A DNA stretch of 56,253 bases from Kamptonema formosum PCC 10802 (GTDB lineage: Bacteria > Cyanobacteriota > Cyanobacteriia > Cyanobacteriales > Oscillatoriaceae): positions 5,654,761-5,711,013 of the forward strand of contig NZ_KB235948.1 of assembly GCF_000332335.1 (NCBI RefSeq), written 5' to 3'. A program made the translations under genes and the position numbers. The notes below the pieces were generated by a model. The model was given only the letters and a program-made list of their open reading frames with translations, searched no databases and had not been told where the DNA came from. The stretch's first letter is position 1, and each line of letters starts with the position of its first letter. Positions 8,373-17,112 of the stretch are shown one piece after another.

Positions 8373-8826
8373 GGCGAACCGCTGAAACTTGCCGGTGAGG
8401 TCGAGTTCACTGGAATGCCGGTAATATCTTTTAGGAAGGGCTCGCTCGCGTCGGACGTCGGGGACAGCAATGCGCGCGCCCAAAACCAGGGAGCCGGTGA
8501 AAAAGCCTTGCCAGGTGAAAAATTACCTATTGACAGGGGCTGCTTTTTCTGCTAGTTAACAAGGCGGGCATTCTTTTCCCAATGCCCCATGCCATGATGC
8601 CCCACGCCCATCCCTGTGCGGAGTCGCGCCGGCGCTTCTTTGATTCGCCCCAAGGATTCGCCCACAGCGTTTTCGCCGGCGCTATATTGTATTGCCTTCG
8701 GTTCGGAGCGGAAACAGTGCAAATACCTAATTTAAACTAGCATAGCACAGATTCGAGCAACTATCAAGACCCTTGAATAATTTGTTTGCTTGGGGGGGTG
8801 AGGGAAAAAAATCGCGCTGCACCCCC
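8373..8826. other. Intergenic region, no gene seen
   Basis: Between the 49-aa ORF and the 6S RNA promoter. It contains a fragment of the GCCCCATGCC-type repeat (about 8580-8610). No ORF, RNA fold or strong promoter was recognised. Confidence 0.5.
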
Positions 8827-8854
8827 TTGTCAAAGCTGCCAGATAGACTACAAT
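8827..8854 (+). promoter_or_regulatory. Sigma70-type promoter of the 6S RNA
   Basis: TTGTCA (8827-8832), a 16-bp spacer and TACAAT (8849-8854) make a near-consensus promoter. The expected start, 7 nt downstream at 8861, coincides with the first base of the closing stem of the predicted RNA. Confidence 0.75.
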
Positions 8855-8860
8855 AAGGAT

Positions 8861-9045
8861 AGGTCGCACTGCGGCGTTGGTGACTGCCAATAACGTTTTA
8901 TGATCTATGTCTTCTAAAAAAAGGGAGCTGATCGTTCTAGCAGCAGTAGACCGGCCTAGTAGCCGGAAACTTTAAGCTAGACAAATAGCGCCCACCTGGA
9001 GTATCCAGGTCAAAAACTGAGGTAAGACGGCGTTGCGGTGAGCCT
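8861..9045 (+). ncRNA. ssrS: 6S RNA (6Sa), regulator of RNA polymerase
   Basis: A 185-nt structured RNA is predicted between purK and rpsF. Its ends pair: AGGTCGCACTGCGGCGTT at 8861-8878 with GGCGTTGCGGTGAGCCT at 9029-9045, giving a long, slightly interrupted closing stem. Internal hairpins include CACCTGGAGTATCCAGGT (about 8993-9010) and CCGGCCTAGTAGCCGG (about 8951-8966). A strong promoter precedes it and a rho-independent terminator follows. Size, closed rod shape and position beside purK match my recollection of cyanobacterial 6Sa RNA. That RNA mimics an open promoter and sequesters sigma70-type holoenzyme. The identity is inferred, not confirmed by a covariance search. Confidence 0.72.
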
Positions 9046-9056
9046 AAAAGAATTTT

Positions 9057-9087
9057 CTCCTCTGTCTCAAAGGACAGGGGAGTTTTT
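9057..9087 (+). terminator. Rho-independent terminator after 6S RNA
   Basis: An 11-bp stem (CTCCTCTGTCT with GGACAGGGGAG, one G-U pair) and short loop (9057-9082) are followed by TTTTT (9083-9087). It lies just downstream of the RNA's closing stem. Confidence 0.85.
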
Positions 9088-9146
9088 ATATATAACCCGT
9101 GACGGGAGAAAAGCGAACCCCTGCCTCAGTTTGACCGAAGAAGGGA

Positions 9147-9467
9147 TCAGACTTCAGCAGGTTCTGGTTTGGGTTTGGGGACTTCCTGCTTAATCGTCAG
9201 GTAGCGAATCACGTCATCACTCAGGCGCATGGCTCGTTCGAGTGCCGCTATGGCGCTTCCCGGGGCCTTATAATTCATCTGGATATAGATGCCTTCCCGG
9301 TACTTGCCGATTTCGTAGGCCAAGCGGCGCTTGCCGCGATGCTGAGTGTCGATGGGATCGGCTCCCTGATCGCGCAGCAGCTTTTGATACTTAGCGATGG
9401 CCTGTTCAATTGATTCGTCGCCCTGATCCGGACGCAAGATGTACATGGTTTCGTAACACTCGTTCAT
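9147..9467 (-). CDS. rpsF: 30S ribosomal protein S6
   Basis: A 106-aa protein of the ribosomal S6 family. It starts [13 protein letters not shown] and contains [33 protein letters not shown], split by the usual beta-alpha-beta ferredoxin-like pattern. It ends in a short P/E-rich tail ([10 protein letters not shown]). S6 binds the central domain of 16S rRNA together with S18. The gene is monocistronic here (no rpsR or ssb beside it). It is convergent with the 6S RNA, whose terminator lies 60 bp beyond the rpsF stop. Confidence 0.97.
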   Translation of the reverse strand: MNECYETMYILRPDQGDESIEQAIAKYQKLLRDQGADPIDTQHRGKRRLAYEIGKYREGIYIQMNYKAPGSAIAALERAMRLSDDVIRYLTIKQEVPKPKPEPAEV

Positions 9468-9953
9468 AACAGTCCTGTGGTTTTGAGGTGTTTTCGACGC
9501 TATTGCCGTCAGGGTTGCAGGGGGAGGTGCGGTCAGCGGGGCTTGCCCCTAGGGGGCAGGTCTAGACCCTGGCCGCATGCCGGTGCCGGCGGGCGCTCAA
9601 AGGCACTGGCCGCCCGGCGGGCTCGCCGGCTGCCGCCACTTTTTACTTGCAAAACCTGCATCTTAGCACGCCAATGCCGGCACGCACAAGTGTTTTTCCG
9701 CATTGGGCAGCAGCGCCACCTCACCGGCCTCAGGGAGGCAGGGGCTCGCTGGCAGTGCGGGTCAAGACTTCCAGACTTGATGCCGGCACTGCCGCTCCCC
9801 ACAGGAGAGGCAAAGCATTACAATATTGTGAATTTCAAAGACCCACCCGCTCACATTGTTTTATGGACAGGTGCCCCAGAGCCCAGAGCAGTGAAAATCC
9901 ACACAAGAGCCGTCAAAAGCTCAAAGACCTACATTAAGATATAACTCAACGTC
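9468..9953. other. Intergenic region between divergent rpsF and FAH gene
   Basis: About 490 bp that should hold both promoters. It is rich in GCCGGC-type motifs. Open frames across it lack any family resemblance. The last 40 bp before 9954 (ACATTAAGATATAACTC) could supply a -10 element, but I cannot pair it with a good -35. Confidence 0.4.
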
Positions 9954-10745
9954 ATGGCACAGCGCTACGTCCGCGTCCTAACACCAGAGGGACGGATTTA
10001 CTACGGTTTATTGCAACTGAGCCGAAGCGTTCAGGTACTCGATGCGCCTCCCTGGTTAAAAGGACAGCCCACGAACTTGCACTTAGAGCCAGACACTTAC
10101 CAGCTGCTGGCTCCCTGCGCACCGTCCAAAATTGTGGCCGTCGGCAAGAATTATGCCGACCATGCCGCCGAGATGGGAACCGCCGTTCCCAGCGAACCGC
10201 TGCTATTCCTCAAACCGCCAACTGCGGTCATCCCGACGGGAGGGGAGATTGCTTACCCCCCCCAGTCACAGCGAGTGGACTACGAAGGAGAATTGGCCCT
10301 CGTCATCGGAGAGCCCTGTACCGACTGCACCCCGGAACAAGCGCAAGCGAAAATCTGGGGGCACACGATCGCCAATGACGTGACCGCAAGGGATTTACAG
10401 AAGCGGGACGACCAGTGGACGCGGGCCAAAGGGTTTGATACCTTCTGCCCCCTAGGTCCGTGGGTCGTCCGAGAGTTGAGTCCCGGCGCACGCCTGCAGA
10501 CATTTCTCAACGACAGCGACCTGCCGGTGCAGTCCGCCGGCACCGACAGCATGGTGTTTCCGCCGGACGTGCTGGTGTCCTATATCTCGCAGGTGATGAC
10601 ACTCCTGCCGGGAGATGTGGTGCTGACGGGAACCCCGCTCGGAATAGGGCCCCTGCAAGTTGGGGACCGCATTCGCGTGGAAATAGAAGGCATTGGCAGC
10701 CTGGAAAATACCGTTGTGGCGCGGCGCTCTCCCAAAACGCCATAG
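9954..10745 (+). CDS. Fumarylacetoacetate hydrolase family protein
   Basis: A 263-aa FAH-fold hydrolase/isomerase of the HpcE/FAHD1 type, which cleaves C-C bonds in beta-dicarbonyl-like acids or decarboxylates oxaloacetate. Diagnostic motifs run in order: VAVGKNYADHAAEMG, FLKPPTAVIP, VDYEGELALVIG (metal-binding Glu pair), IANDVTARDLQKRD with the downstream Asp, and TFCPLGPWV, then GDVVLTGTPLGIGPL. The true substrate cannot be read from sequence. No aromatic catabolism genes lie nearby, so a housekeeping role such as acylpyruvate hydrolysis is more likely. Confidence 0.9.
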   Translation: MAQRYVRVLTPEGRIYYGLLQLSRSVQVLDAPPWLKGQPTNLHLEPDTYQLLAPCAPSKIVAVGKNYADHAAEMGTAVPSEPLLFLKPPTAVIPTGGEIAYPPQSQRVDYEGELALVIGEPCTDCTPEQAQAKIWGHTIANDVTARDLQKRDDQWTRAKGFDTFCPLGPWVVRELSPGARLQTFLNDSDLPVQSAGTDSMVFPPDVLVSYISQVMTLLPGDVVLTGTPLGIGPLQVGDRIRVEIEGIGSLENTVVARRSPKTP

Positions 10746-10791
10746 CGCGACCCGGTTTCAATCAGGGTGCCATCCCGCCTCCTAGCTGCTG

Positions 10792-11268
10792 CTAGCGCAC
10801 TTGCATGTGAACCGCATCGGAAAGGGTGGGAATTTCTGCGTAACGCCCCATAAACGACTGGGCAACTGAATAGATAAAAGCTGCCAGGATGCCCAGAAAT
10901 ATCATGTTGTAGAGAGTTTCCAGAACAAATCTGACGGGGAGGCCGCTTGCTAAAATTGGCACAACCAGACCGCACAGAATCAAAATGATGTCCAGAAGAA
11001 TGGCCTGCATCGTGTTGAAACGAATGAAGTGGCTGATGTTTTCGTTTCTCACCACGCCGAGATACAAGGCCAAGAAAATAATAAATCCTGCAAAGGGTAT
11101 ACCGCTGTAAATCTGTATCAAGGGCAGCAGCGGCATGAAAACCAGTTGCAAGCCCGGAAACTGGTCAAATAAAAACCGCCCAAAGTCCAGGCCATCAATC
11201 AGGGGAAGCAGATACGGCAGGGAAGCAAAAATCCGGTCGGAAACGGTCGTAGACCCGCGCCAAGACAT
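10792..11268 (-). CDS. Tic20 family membrane protein
   Basis: About 158 aa with four predicted transmembrane helices. It has the family's opening around SDRIFASLPYLLPLIDGL, then IPFAGFIIFLALYLGVVRN, ISHFIRFNTMQAILLDI and FVLETLYNMIFLGILAAFIYSVAQ. Plant Tic20 is a component of the inner chloroplast translocon; the bacterial role is undefined. The start at 11268 (MSWRGSTT) is set by AGGAGG about 8 nt upstream. The longer frame to 11337 runs into unrelated DNA at the TnpB remnant. Confidence 0.9.
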   Translation of the reverse strand: MSWRGSTTVSDRIFASLPYLLPLIDGLDFGRFLFDQFPGLQLVFMPLLPLIQIYSGIPFAGFIIFLALYLGVVRNENISHFIRFNTMQAILLDIILILCGLVVPILASGLPVRFVLETLYNMIFLGILAAFIYSVAQSFMGRYAEIPTLSDAVHMQVR

Positions 11269-11315
11269 GAGGTATCCTCCTGAGCCAGAGTGTTGATCGT
11301 CAGTTTCTGATACAT

Positions 11316-11832
11316 TTACGCGACAGTTGTCCGGCAATCACCGGACAGTGCAACGATAGCACTATCGCCATCAAACACGATAGAGGCGGTATCCCGCAAA
11401 GCTTTCAGGAAAATCCCAAAAGCGCCATTCCAGTCCCGCAATAGCATGAGCCCGCAGTTAGGACAGTGGAAAACTTTGGAGCCACCTAAACGGGTGTGCA
11501 CATTTGCCCGCTGCGAGTGCGAGTCTTGCTGGCGAATTCTTCTGTCACATCCCAAACGGTAGTTCCTGTTATTTCAGCCTGATGCTTTAAAGTCATCTTG
11601 AACCGATAGTGCGCCTATATCAGCATCGCTCTCGCCGTTTTGGATTTCAAAAACTGCATTCTGCCGGATGTGGCACGGCGTTTCCTTGACCCATTGGGGG
11701 AAGTCGCCCTGCATGATTTCGTTGCGCAGTTTTAAGAAGCTGAGTCGCTTGCCACTGCGCTGCAAGGCGATGGCTTGGCTGTAACAGTACCGGCAAGCTG
11801 CCAGCCATTTCCTCCAGACCATTATATCTCAT
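11316..11832 (-). pseudogene. tnpB: Remnant of a TnpB (IS200/IS605 OrfB) gene
   Basis: Two pieces of one TnpB protein lie in order on the minus strand. The upstream piece (11832-11574) encodes the N-terminal region WRKWLAACRYCYSQAIALQRSGKRL and WVKETPCHIRQNAVFE. The downstream piece (11555-11316) holds the end of the zinc finger (VFHCPNCG) and the C-terminal RuvC block RDWNGAFGIFLKALRDTA. Between them the middle, including the first RuvC motifs, is missing: roughly 200 residues in a normal ~400-aa TnpB. No TnpA or element ends were recognised. It is dead as a nuclease, a relic of the same IS200/IS605 world as the IscB gene at 23 kb. Confidence 0.82.
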
Positions 11833-11985
11833 TATCGAGCTTTGTCCAGAAAATCGGCTCTTAAATTTCGCCTCCTGAACTCAGGATAGCGCAGAAGCGC
11901 AGGGTGGCTTGACCACTGGGCCAAGTCTGCGCCCAGAGTCTTTCCATCCGCCCCCCAACCCGAACTGCGGTGCCAATAGCGCCCC

Positions 11986-12222
11986 TCACTGGATATTGGC
12001 GATGCGGAAACCCATCTGGCACTCGTACTGCTCTGCCTGGTGAGACGCCGGCTTGCCAATCGGGTGTCCGCAGCCGAGCTGACCGTGCCGCCAGCGGGGC
12101 TGGCCGCTGCCATCGGCCATTAAGCAGGTTGGGCAAACTTGCTGGGGGGAAATAATTCGATCGTCCATTAGAATCACCAGCATTCCACACCTCCGGTACT
12201 TCCCAATATCCCTTGAGTTCAT
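11986..12222 (-). CDS. Small cysteine-rich protein, possible zinc ribbon
   Basis: A 78-aa ORF with the look of a real small protein. The N-terminus KYRRCGMLVILMDDR is followed by CPTCLMADGSGQPRW, HGQLGCGHP and YECQMGF. The Cys/His pattern (CxxC, then C and H, then C) could bind zinc. It may start at the MNSRDIG Met or at Met14. I recall similar short cyanobacterial proteins but no function. The gene follows the TnpB remnant and is divergent from glyA. Confidence 0.55.
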   Translation of the reverse strand: MNSRDIGKYRRCGMLVILMDDRIISPQQVCPTCLMADGSGQPRWRHGQLGCGHPIGKPASHQAEQYECQMGFRIANIQ

Positions 12223-12546
12223 TCTAAGTCAGGCTTTCAGGGAGAGCGCGCAAAACAACACAAAGCTTAACGCTCCCGGCCTGATAGGTGAAGTGCCGGT
12301 TGTGTCAGTTATAACTAGAAAAGAGAAAGTGGCAGCAGAGCGTGCCTGTGCGGCTCGACCGGCTCAACCCCAACACCCTGGTGCTTCGCCACGGCTTCAA
12401 AGCGCACAGCCGGCCCAAATAAGGTATAATAAATTTTTTTGGGAAACACTGGCGGGCCACAACAGTCCCCGCCCTCTCGGTGACTGAAAGCGCCGGTCGC
12501 CGGAAAATCAAACAATTCTTAACATTTCTCGTGAGGGGATTTCCCT
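12223..12546. other. glyA upstream region
   Basis: About 320 bp. AT-rich stretches (AAGGTATAATAAATT at about 12419) contain a consensus TATAAT that could be the -10 of glyA, about 120 nt before its start. No gene was seen. Confidence 0.45.
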
Positions 12547-13830
12547 GTGACTCAGAGTAACTTAGACTTCCTGGCGTCCACCGATCCAGCTGTAGCCGAG
12601 TTGATTGGGCGCGAACTGATGCGCCAGCGGGATCACTTGGAACTGATTGCCAGTGAAAACTTTACCTCACCGGCAGTTCTGGCCGCTCAAGGCTCGGTAC
12701 TGACCAACAAGTATGCCGAAGGGCTGCCCCGCAAACGCTACTACGGCGGATGCGAGCACATCGATGGCATCGAACAGCTGGCCATAGACCGGGCCAAGCA
12801 GCTGTTCGGTGCCGCGCACGCCAACGTCCAGCCCCACTCCGGCGCACAAGCCAACTTTGCCGTGTTCCTGGCCCTGCTGGAGCCAGGAGACACCATTATG
12901 GGAATGGATCTGTCCCACGGGGGCCACTTGACCCACGGCTCGCCGGTGAACGTCTCCGGCAAGTGGTTCCAAGTGCGCCACTACGGCGTCAGCCGGGAAA
13001 CAGAACAGCTCGACTACGGCCAAATCCTGGAACTGGCAAAGCAGCACCGGCCTAAATTGATCGTCTGCGGGTACTCCGCCTACCCCCGCACGATAGATTT
13101 TCAGAAATTCCGCGCCATCGCCGATGAAGTGGGAGCCTACCTGCTGGCAGATATCGCCCACATCGCCGGGTTGGTGGCCACCGGCCATCACCCCACCCCC
13201 ATCCCCCACTGCCATGTCGTCACAACCACCACCCACAAAACCTTGCGCGGGCCAAGAGGGGGGTTAATCCTGACCGCCGACCCAGAACTGGGCAAAAAAC
13301 TCGATAAAGCCGTTTTCCCTGGCACCCAGGGCGGACCGCTAGAACACGTCATCGCCGGCAAAGCCGTTGCTTTTGGCGAAGCCCTCAAGCCAGAATTCAA
13401 AACCTATTCTGCCTCTGTCATTGAAAACGCCAGCGCTATGGCGGCGCAGCTGATCGAGCGGGGATTCAAAATTGTATCGGGCGGCACAGACAACCACCTG
13501 ATGCTCGCTGACCTGCGCTCCATTGGCATGACCGGCAAAATTGCCGACAGTCTCCTTGGCGGCGTCAACATTACCGCCAACAAAAACACCGTGCCCTTCG
13601 ATCCCGAGTCGCCCTTCGTCACCAGCGGGCTGCGGCTGGGGTCGCCGGCAATGACCACGCGCGGCATGGGAGCGGCGGAATTTACCGAAATTGCCAATAT
13701 CATTGCCGACCGGCTGCTGAATCCCGAAGATGACGCAGCTGCCCGAGATTGCCGCCGCCGTGCCGCCGCCTTGTGCGCCAGCTTCCCCCTCTACCCCCAT
13801 TTAACGGTGCCAGTACCGGCGCTGGTTTGA
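12547..13830 (+). CDS. glyA: Serine hydroxymethyltransferase
   Basis: PLP enzyme interconverting serine + THF with glycine + 5,10-methylene-THF; supplies one-carbon units and takes part in photorespiratory glycine metabolism. 427 aa. The start is GTG, preceded by GAGGGG about 10 nt upstream. Motifs: [32 protein letters not shown], the PLP-lysine block [14 protein letters not shown] (Lys near residue 231), and [18 protein letters not shown] near the end. Length and motifs are those of a normal, intact enzyme. Confidence 0.97.
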   Translation: MTQSNLDFLASTDPAVAELIGRELMRQRDHLELIASENFTSPAVLAAQGSVLTNKYAEGLPRKRYYGGCEHIDGIEQLAIDRAKQLFGAAHANVQPHSGAQANFAVFLALLEPGDTIMGMDLSHGGHLTHGSPVNVSGKWFQVRHYGVSRETEQLDYGQILELAKQHRPKLIVCGYSAYPRTIDFQKFRAIADEVGAYLLADIAHIAGLVATGHHPTPIPHCHVVTTTTHKTLRGPRGGLILTADPELGKKLDKAVFPGTQGGPLEHVIAGKAVAFGEALKPEFKTYSASVIENASAMAAQLIERGFKIVSGGTDNHLMLADLRSIGMTGKIADSLLGGVNITANKNTVPFDPESPFVTSGLRLGSPAMTTRGMGAAEFTEIANIIADRLLNPEDDAAARDCRRRAAALCASFPLYPHLTVPVPALV

Positions 13831-14204
13831 TCTTAAGGGTTTGGCCTTTTGGGAGAGAGGGTTTGGGTTTTGGGTGAGAGACAGCCGCCACGGCAGATAG
13901 GATTTACGGTCGGTTAATTGCTCTTATCCGCTGTGAGAAAGAAAGCCGTGATGCCCACAAAACAAGCGATAGCGCCCATTCACCCACTCAGAGATATGAT
14001 GGTTATCCAACCGCTATAGACAGGACTTCTGACTCGGGAGGGCGCTCTGGGCGCGATCCTGTTCTCCCAACACCAGCACACCCTCTCACCCACAGCCCCC
14101 GACATTTTCCGGTAAAGTCCAGCGAGCTGTGAATGTCTGAAATATAGTAGACTCTGGCTGACACACGACTCGTCTCGCACCCTCGTTATTTCAGATGCCT
14201 CTCC
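13831..14204. other. Intergenic region glyA - WecA-like gene
   Basis: About 370 bp with no ORF of merit. ATAGTAGACTCTGGCTGACACACGACTC before the next gene could be promoter-proximal, but no clean -35/-10 pair was found. Confidence 0.4.
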
Positions 14205-15257
14205 ATGCTGTACCACCTGGTCGCATTTCTGGTTTCTAACCTCGTTGTGCTCTGGAGCACACCAGCTGTCAAAAACATTGGCCTCAAAATAGGCCGCGTA
14301 GACCAGCCAGGTGGGCGCAAAGTCCACCAGCGCCCGATGGTGCGATTGGGAGGCGTGTCTATTTTTGCCGGCACCATAGTTGCACTCCTAGCTGTCTGGA
14401 AACTGGGGGGCTTTGTAGACTACCGTGGTGCGATTCTGCCTCCCGACAAAGAATATGAAATCTGGGGCGTCACGATTGGCGGTCTGGCTTTCTTCCTGAT
14501 TGGCTTGGCAGATGACCTGTTTAGCCTCTCGCCTTTTGTCCGCCTGCTGATGCAAGTCCTGGTTGCCGGTGTGGCCTGGAAAGCCGGCGTCAGCATTGAC
14601 TTTCTGACGATTCCCTTTCTCGGGCTGACCCATATGGACATCCTGAGCTTGCCGATTACGGTGATTTGGCTCGTGGGCATGGCCAATGCCATCAACTGGA
14701 TTGACGGTCTCGACGGATTAGCCGCCGGCGTGTCTGGGATAGCCGCCCTCGTGATGATGTTCGTCAGCCTCTTCATGCACCAGCCGGCAGCCGCCCTGAT
14801 TGCGGCAGCCCTAGCCGGTGGGGCTCTGGGCTTCCTGAAATACAACTTTAACCCCGCCGAGATTTTTATGGGCGATGGCGGAGCCTATTTCATGGGCTTC
14901 ACCCTCGCCGGTGTCGGCGTGATTGGCTTAGTGAAAAGCACTGCCGTCACTGCAGTCTTGCTGCCCTACCTGATCCTGGCCGTCCCCATTTTGGACATGT
15001 CCGCAGTCATCCTGTCCAGGCTGCGCGAGGGCAAATCTCCTTTTATTGCCGACAAGCGCCACCTGCACCACCGCCTGCTGCAGGCCGGTCTCTCTCACCG
15101 GTGGGCCGTCCTGTTTATCTACTCTCTCACACTCTGGGTGGGCAGTTTAGCCCTGGCGTTTTCTGGCTTCCCCAGCGGGCTGGCTTATGCCCTCGCTGCC
15201 ACTGCCCTCCTGAGCTATACCAGCTGGCGCGTCTGGAAATACGCCCGGCAATCTTAG
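14205..15257 (+). CDS. Polyprenyl-phosphate GlcNAc-1-phosphate transferase (WecA/TagO-like)
   Basis: A 350-aa polytopic protein of the MraY/WecA family. It transfers HexNAc-1-phosphate from UDP-sugar to undecaprenyl phosphate, the first committed step of surface glycan assembly. Motifs: VDQPGGRKVHQRPMVRLGG at the first cytosolic loop, LADDLFSLSP (catalytic Asp pair), NAINWIDGLDGLAAG, FMGDGGAYFMGF and the His-rich DKRHLHHRLLQAG. The family is WecA-like rather than MraY because of NWIDGLDGL and HLHHRLL. About 10-11 spans. Initiation at 14205 (MLYHLVAF) places the first span directly at the N-terminus. Confidence 0.93.
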   Translation: MLYHLVAFLVSNLVVLWSTPAVKNIGLKIGRVDQPGGRKVHQRPMVRLGGVSIFAGTIVALLAVWKLGGFVDYRGAILPPDKEYEIWGVTIGGLAFFLIGLADDLFSLSPFVRLLMQVLVAGVAWKAGVSIDFLTIPFLGLTHMDILSLPITVIWLVGMANAINWIDGLDGLAAGVSGIAALVMMFVSLFMHQPAAALIAAALAGGALGFLKYNFNPAEIFMGDGGAYFMGFTLAGVGVIGLVKSTAVTAVLLPYLILAVPILDMSAVILSRLREGKSPFIADKRHLHHRLLQAGLSHRWAVLFIYSLTLWVGSLALAFSGFPSGLAYALAATALLSYTSWRVWKYARQS

Positions 15258-15391
15258 CGCCAGCCGCACCCCTCTCGGTTTTTCCACCCAAGCCTCGTTC
15301 CAATGGCTGGCATCACACGCCCGCCTCTACCGGAAACGAGGATTTTGCATTTTTCAGGGCCGGCACTAAAATATAAAAAAAATCCAAACTA

Positions 15392-15487
15392 TATAGCGTT
15401 TTTCATCTGAGTGAGGTATTGAGAAACCCGGTTTCTTAAAGAAACCGGGTTTGTGGCATTTACTTCATCCAACTGAAAACCGCTATA
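15392..15487. mobile_element. MITE family A, copy 1 (96 bp)
   Basis: Terminal inverted repeats TATAGCGTTTTTCA and TGAAAACCGCTATA enclose a strong internal palindrome, GAAACCCGGTTTCTT/AAAGAAACCGGGTTT. It is the inverted orientation of the copy at 51571-51666, matching over nearly the whole length. A shorter copy is at 55532. It is non-coding and IS630/mariner-like in having TA at both ends. Confidence 0.85.
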
Positions 15488-15545
15488 AAATCTAAAATTT
15501 TCAGCGCCGGCACAATCTAAAATCTAAAATCTAAAATCTAAACTC
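15488..15545. repeat. Heptanucleotide repeat (AAATCTA)n
   Basis: Four to five copies of AAATCTA/AAATTTT-type heptamers lie just upstream of cinA, interrupted by CAGCGCCGGCACA. They belong to the short tandem heptamer (STRR) class known from filamentous cyanobacteria. Confidence 0.8.
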
Positions 15546-15554
15546 TGCAATCCC

Positions 15555-16814
15555 ATGAGTGCTGAAATTATCTGTGTCGGCACAGAACTCCTGTTAGGGG
15601 ACATCACCAATACCAACGCCCAGTTTCTGGCGCAGCAGCTGGCGGCGCTGGGAATCCCTCACTACTACCAAACCGCAGTGGGGGACAATCCAGACCGCAT
15701 CAAGCGCGTACTGGCCATTGCCGGCGAGCGCTCACAAGTGCTGATTTTCACCGGCGGTTTGGGCCCTACGCCCGACGACCTCACCCACGAAACGATAGCC
15801 GACTTTTTTGGCGCTCCTCTGGCTGAGCAGCCGGCAGTCCTCGAAGACATCGCCGCCAAGCACGCCGCCCGCGGACGCCAGATGAGCCCGAGCAACCGCA
15901 AACAAGCCCTGATTCCAGAAGGTGCCCAGATTTTGCCCAATCCTACCGGCACGGCACCGGGCATCATCTGGCAGCAGAGCACCGGCTTGACCATTATGAC
16001 TTTCCCCGGCGTCCCGTCAGAAATGCAGCGGATGTGGCAGGAAACCGCTGTTCCCTATCTGAAAAGTCAGGGCTGGGGAAAGGAAATTATTTACAGCCGG
16101 ACCTTAAAGTTCTGGGGCATCGCTGAGTCAGCTTTGGCGGAGAAAGTGGAGAGCTTTCTGTACCTGTCTAACCCCACAGTGGCTCCCTACGCCAGTTATG
16201 GTGAGGTGAAGTTGCGCATATCAGCTAAAGCGAGTTCTCAAGCAGAGGCGCTGCAGCTGATTGCGCCGGTGGAGGGACAGCTGCGCCTTCTCGCCGGAAA
16301 TGACTGTTTCGGGGCGGATGAGGAGACTCTGGCGTCGGTGTGCGGTCGCGTGCTGCTTGATGCAGGTCTTACCCTGGCCGTGGCCGAGTCGTGCACCGGC
16401 GGCGGCCTGGGCCAGATGCTGACGGATGCCGCCGGCAGTTCTAATTATTTTCTCGGCGGCGTTATTGCCTATGACAATCAGGTGAAAATTTCCCTCTTGG
16501 GGGTTAGTCCGGAAGATTTGGCCCAGCACGGTGCGGTGAGTGAGGCGGTGGCCGCGCAAATGGCTGCCGGGGTCCGCACGCGGCTGGGTGCCAGTTGGGG
16601 GCTGAGCGTTACCGGCATCGCCGGCCCCGGAGGCGGCACAGAGGCCAAGCCGGTGGGTCTGGTTTATATTGGACTGGCAGGGCCATCTGGCGAGGTGGTT
16701 TGTTTCCAGCACCGCTTCGGTGCGGGGCGCTCTCGCGACCTAGTGCGCCTCCTCAGCGCCCGCACCGCCCTTGACCACCTGCGGCGAAAACTGCTGGAAG
16801 CAGTGCCCCAGTGA
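15555..16814 (+). CDS. cinA: CinA: nicotinamide-nucleotide amidase / competence-damage protein
   Basis: A 419-aa two-domain protein. The N-terminal MoaB/MoCF-like domain opens SAEIICVGTELLLGDITNTNA and contains FTGGLGPTPDDLTHE and TGTAPGIIW. It is associated with ADP-ribose pyrophosphatase activity in studied homologues. The C-terminal amidase domain carries VAESCTGGGLGQMLTD, GSSNYFLGGVIAYDN, VSEAVAAQMA and VTGIAGPGGGT; it deamidates NMN in pyridine-nucleotide recycling. Both domains look intact. It starts an apparent same-strand run with a 45-aa ORF and aroQ. Confidence 0.95.
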   Translation: MSAEIICVGTELLLGDITNTNAQFLAQQLAALGIPHYYQTAVGDNPDRIKRVLAIAGERSQVLIFTGGLGPTPDDLTHETIADFFGAPLAEQPAVLEDIAAKHAARGRQMSPSNRKQALIPEGAQILPNPTGTAPGIIWQQSTGLTIMTFPGVPSEMQRMWQETAVPYLKSQGWGKEIIYSRTLKFWGIAESALAEKVESFLYLSNPTVAPYASYGEVKLRISAKASSQAEALQLIAPVEGQLRLLAGNDCFGADEETLASVCGRVLLDAGLTLAVAESCTGGGLGQMLTDAAGSSNYFLGGVIAYDNQVKISLLGVSPEDLAQHGAVSEAVAAQMAAGVRTRLGASWGLSVTGIAGPGGGTEAKPVGLVYIGLAGPSGEVVCFQHRFGAGRSRDLVRLLSARTALDHLRRKLLEAVPQ

Positions 16815-16949
16815 GCTCAGCCCTAGGGTTGATGATTTGGGATGATTGGTTATCATGTAGTAAAGAACTAAATTCTTGCTTCAGTGGCTTGACAGTTTAC
16901 CCCCTGTACGAGCGGGAATTCAGGTACGATAAAAGGAGCTGTCTGTTCA

Positions 16950-17087
16950 ATGGACTACATTGAGAAGGTGCTGGAAAAACTTAAGGAATGGGCTCGCAAG
17001 CTGATTGAGGCGCTGCTAGGGCCGGACGTAGGGCCAGAACCCGAACCCATTCCCATCCCAGTGAACGATCCCAAGCACCGCCGGTAG
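16950..17087 (+). CDS. Conserved-looking small protein (45 aa)
   Basis: A 45-codon ORF with a good ribosome-binding site (AAAAGGAG at 16931-16938, 11 nt before ATG). The peptide has an amphipathic charged helix ([20 protein letters not shown]), then [18 protein letters not shown] and a basic end (NDPKHRR). The [19 protein letters not shown] design is not that of random sequence. I recall similar annotated-as-hypothetical cyanobacterial peptides. No function is known. Confidence 0.7.
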   Translation: MDYIEKVLEKLKEWARKLIEALLGPDVGPEPEPIPIPVNDPKHRR

Positions 17088-17112
17088 TCTGTTTCTTTGT
17101 GAGGCGCGACTG

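Noticed and set aside
9477-9944. 155-aa open frame upstream of the FAH gene
   Set aside because: Arg/Cys-rich, GC-skewed composition, no start signal and no motif; looks like shadow frame.
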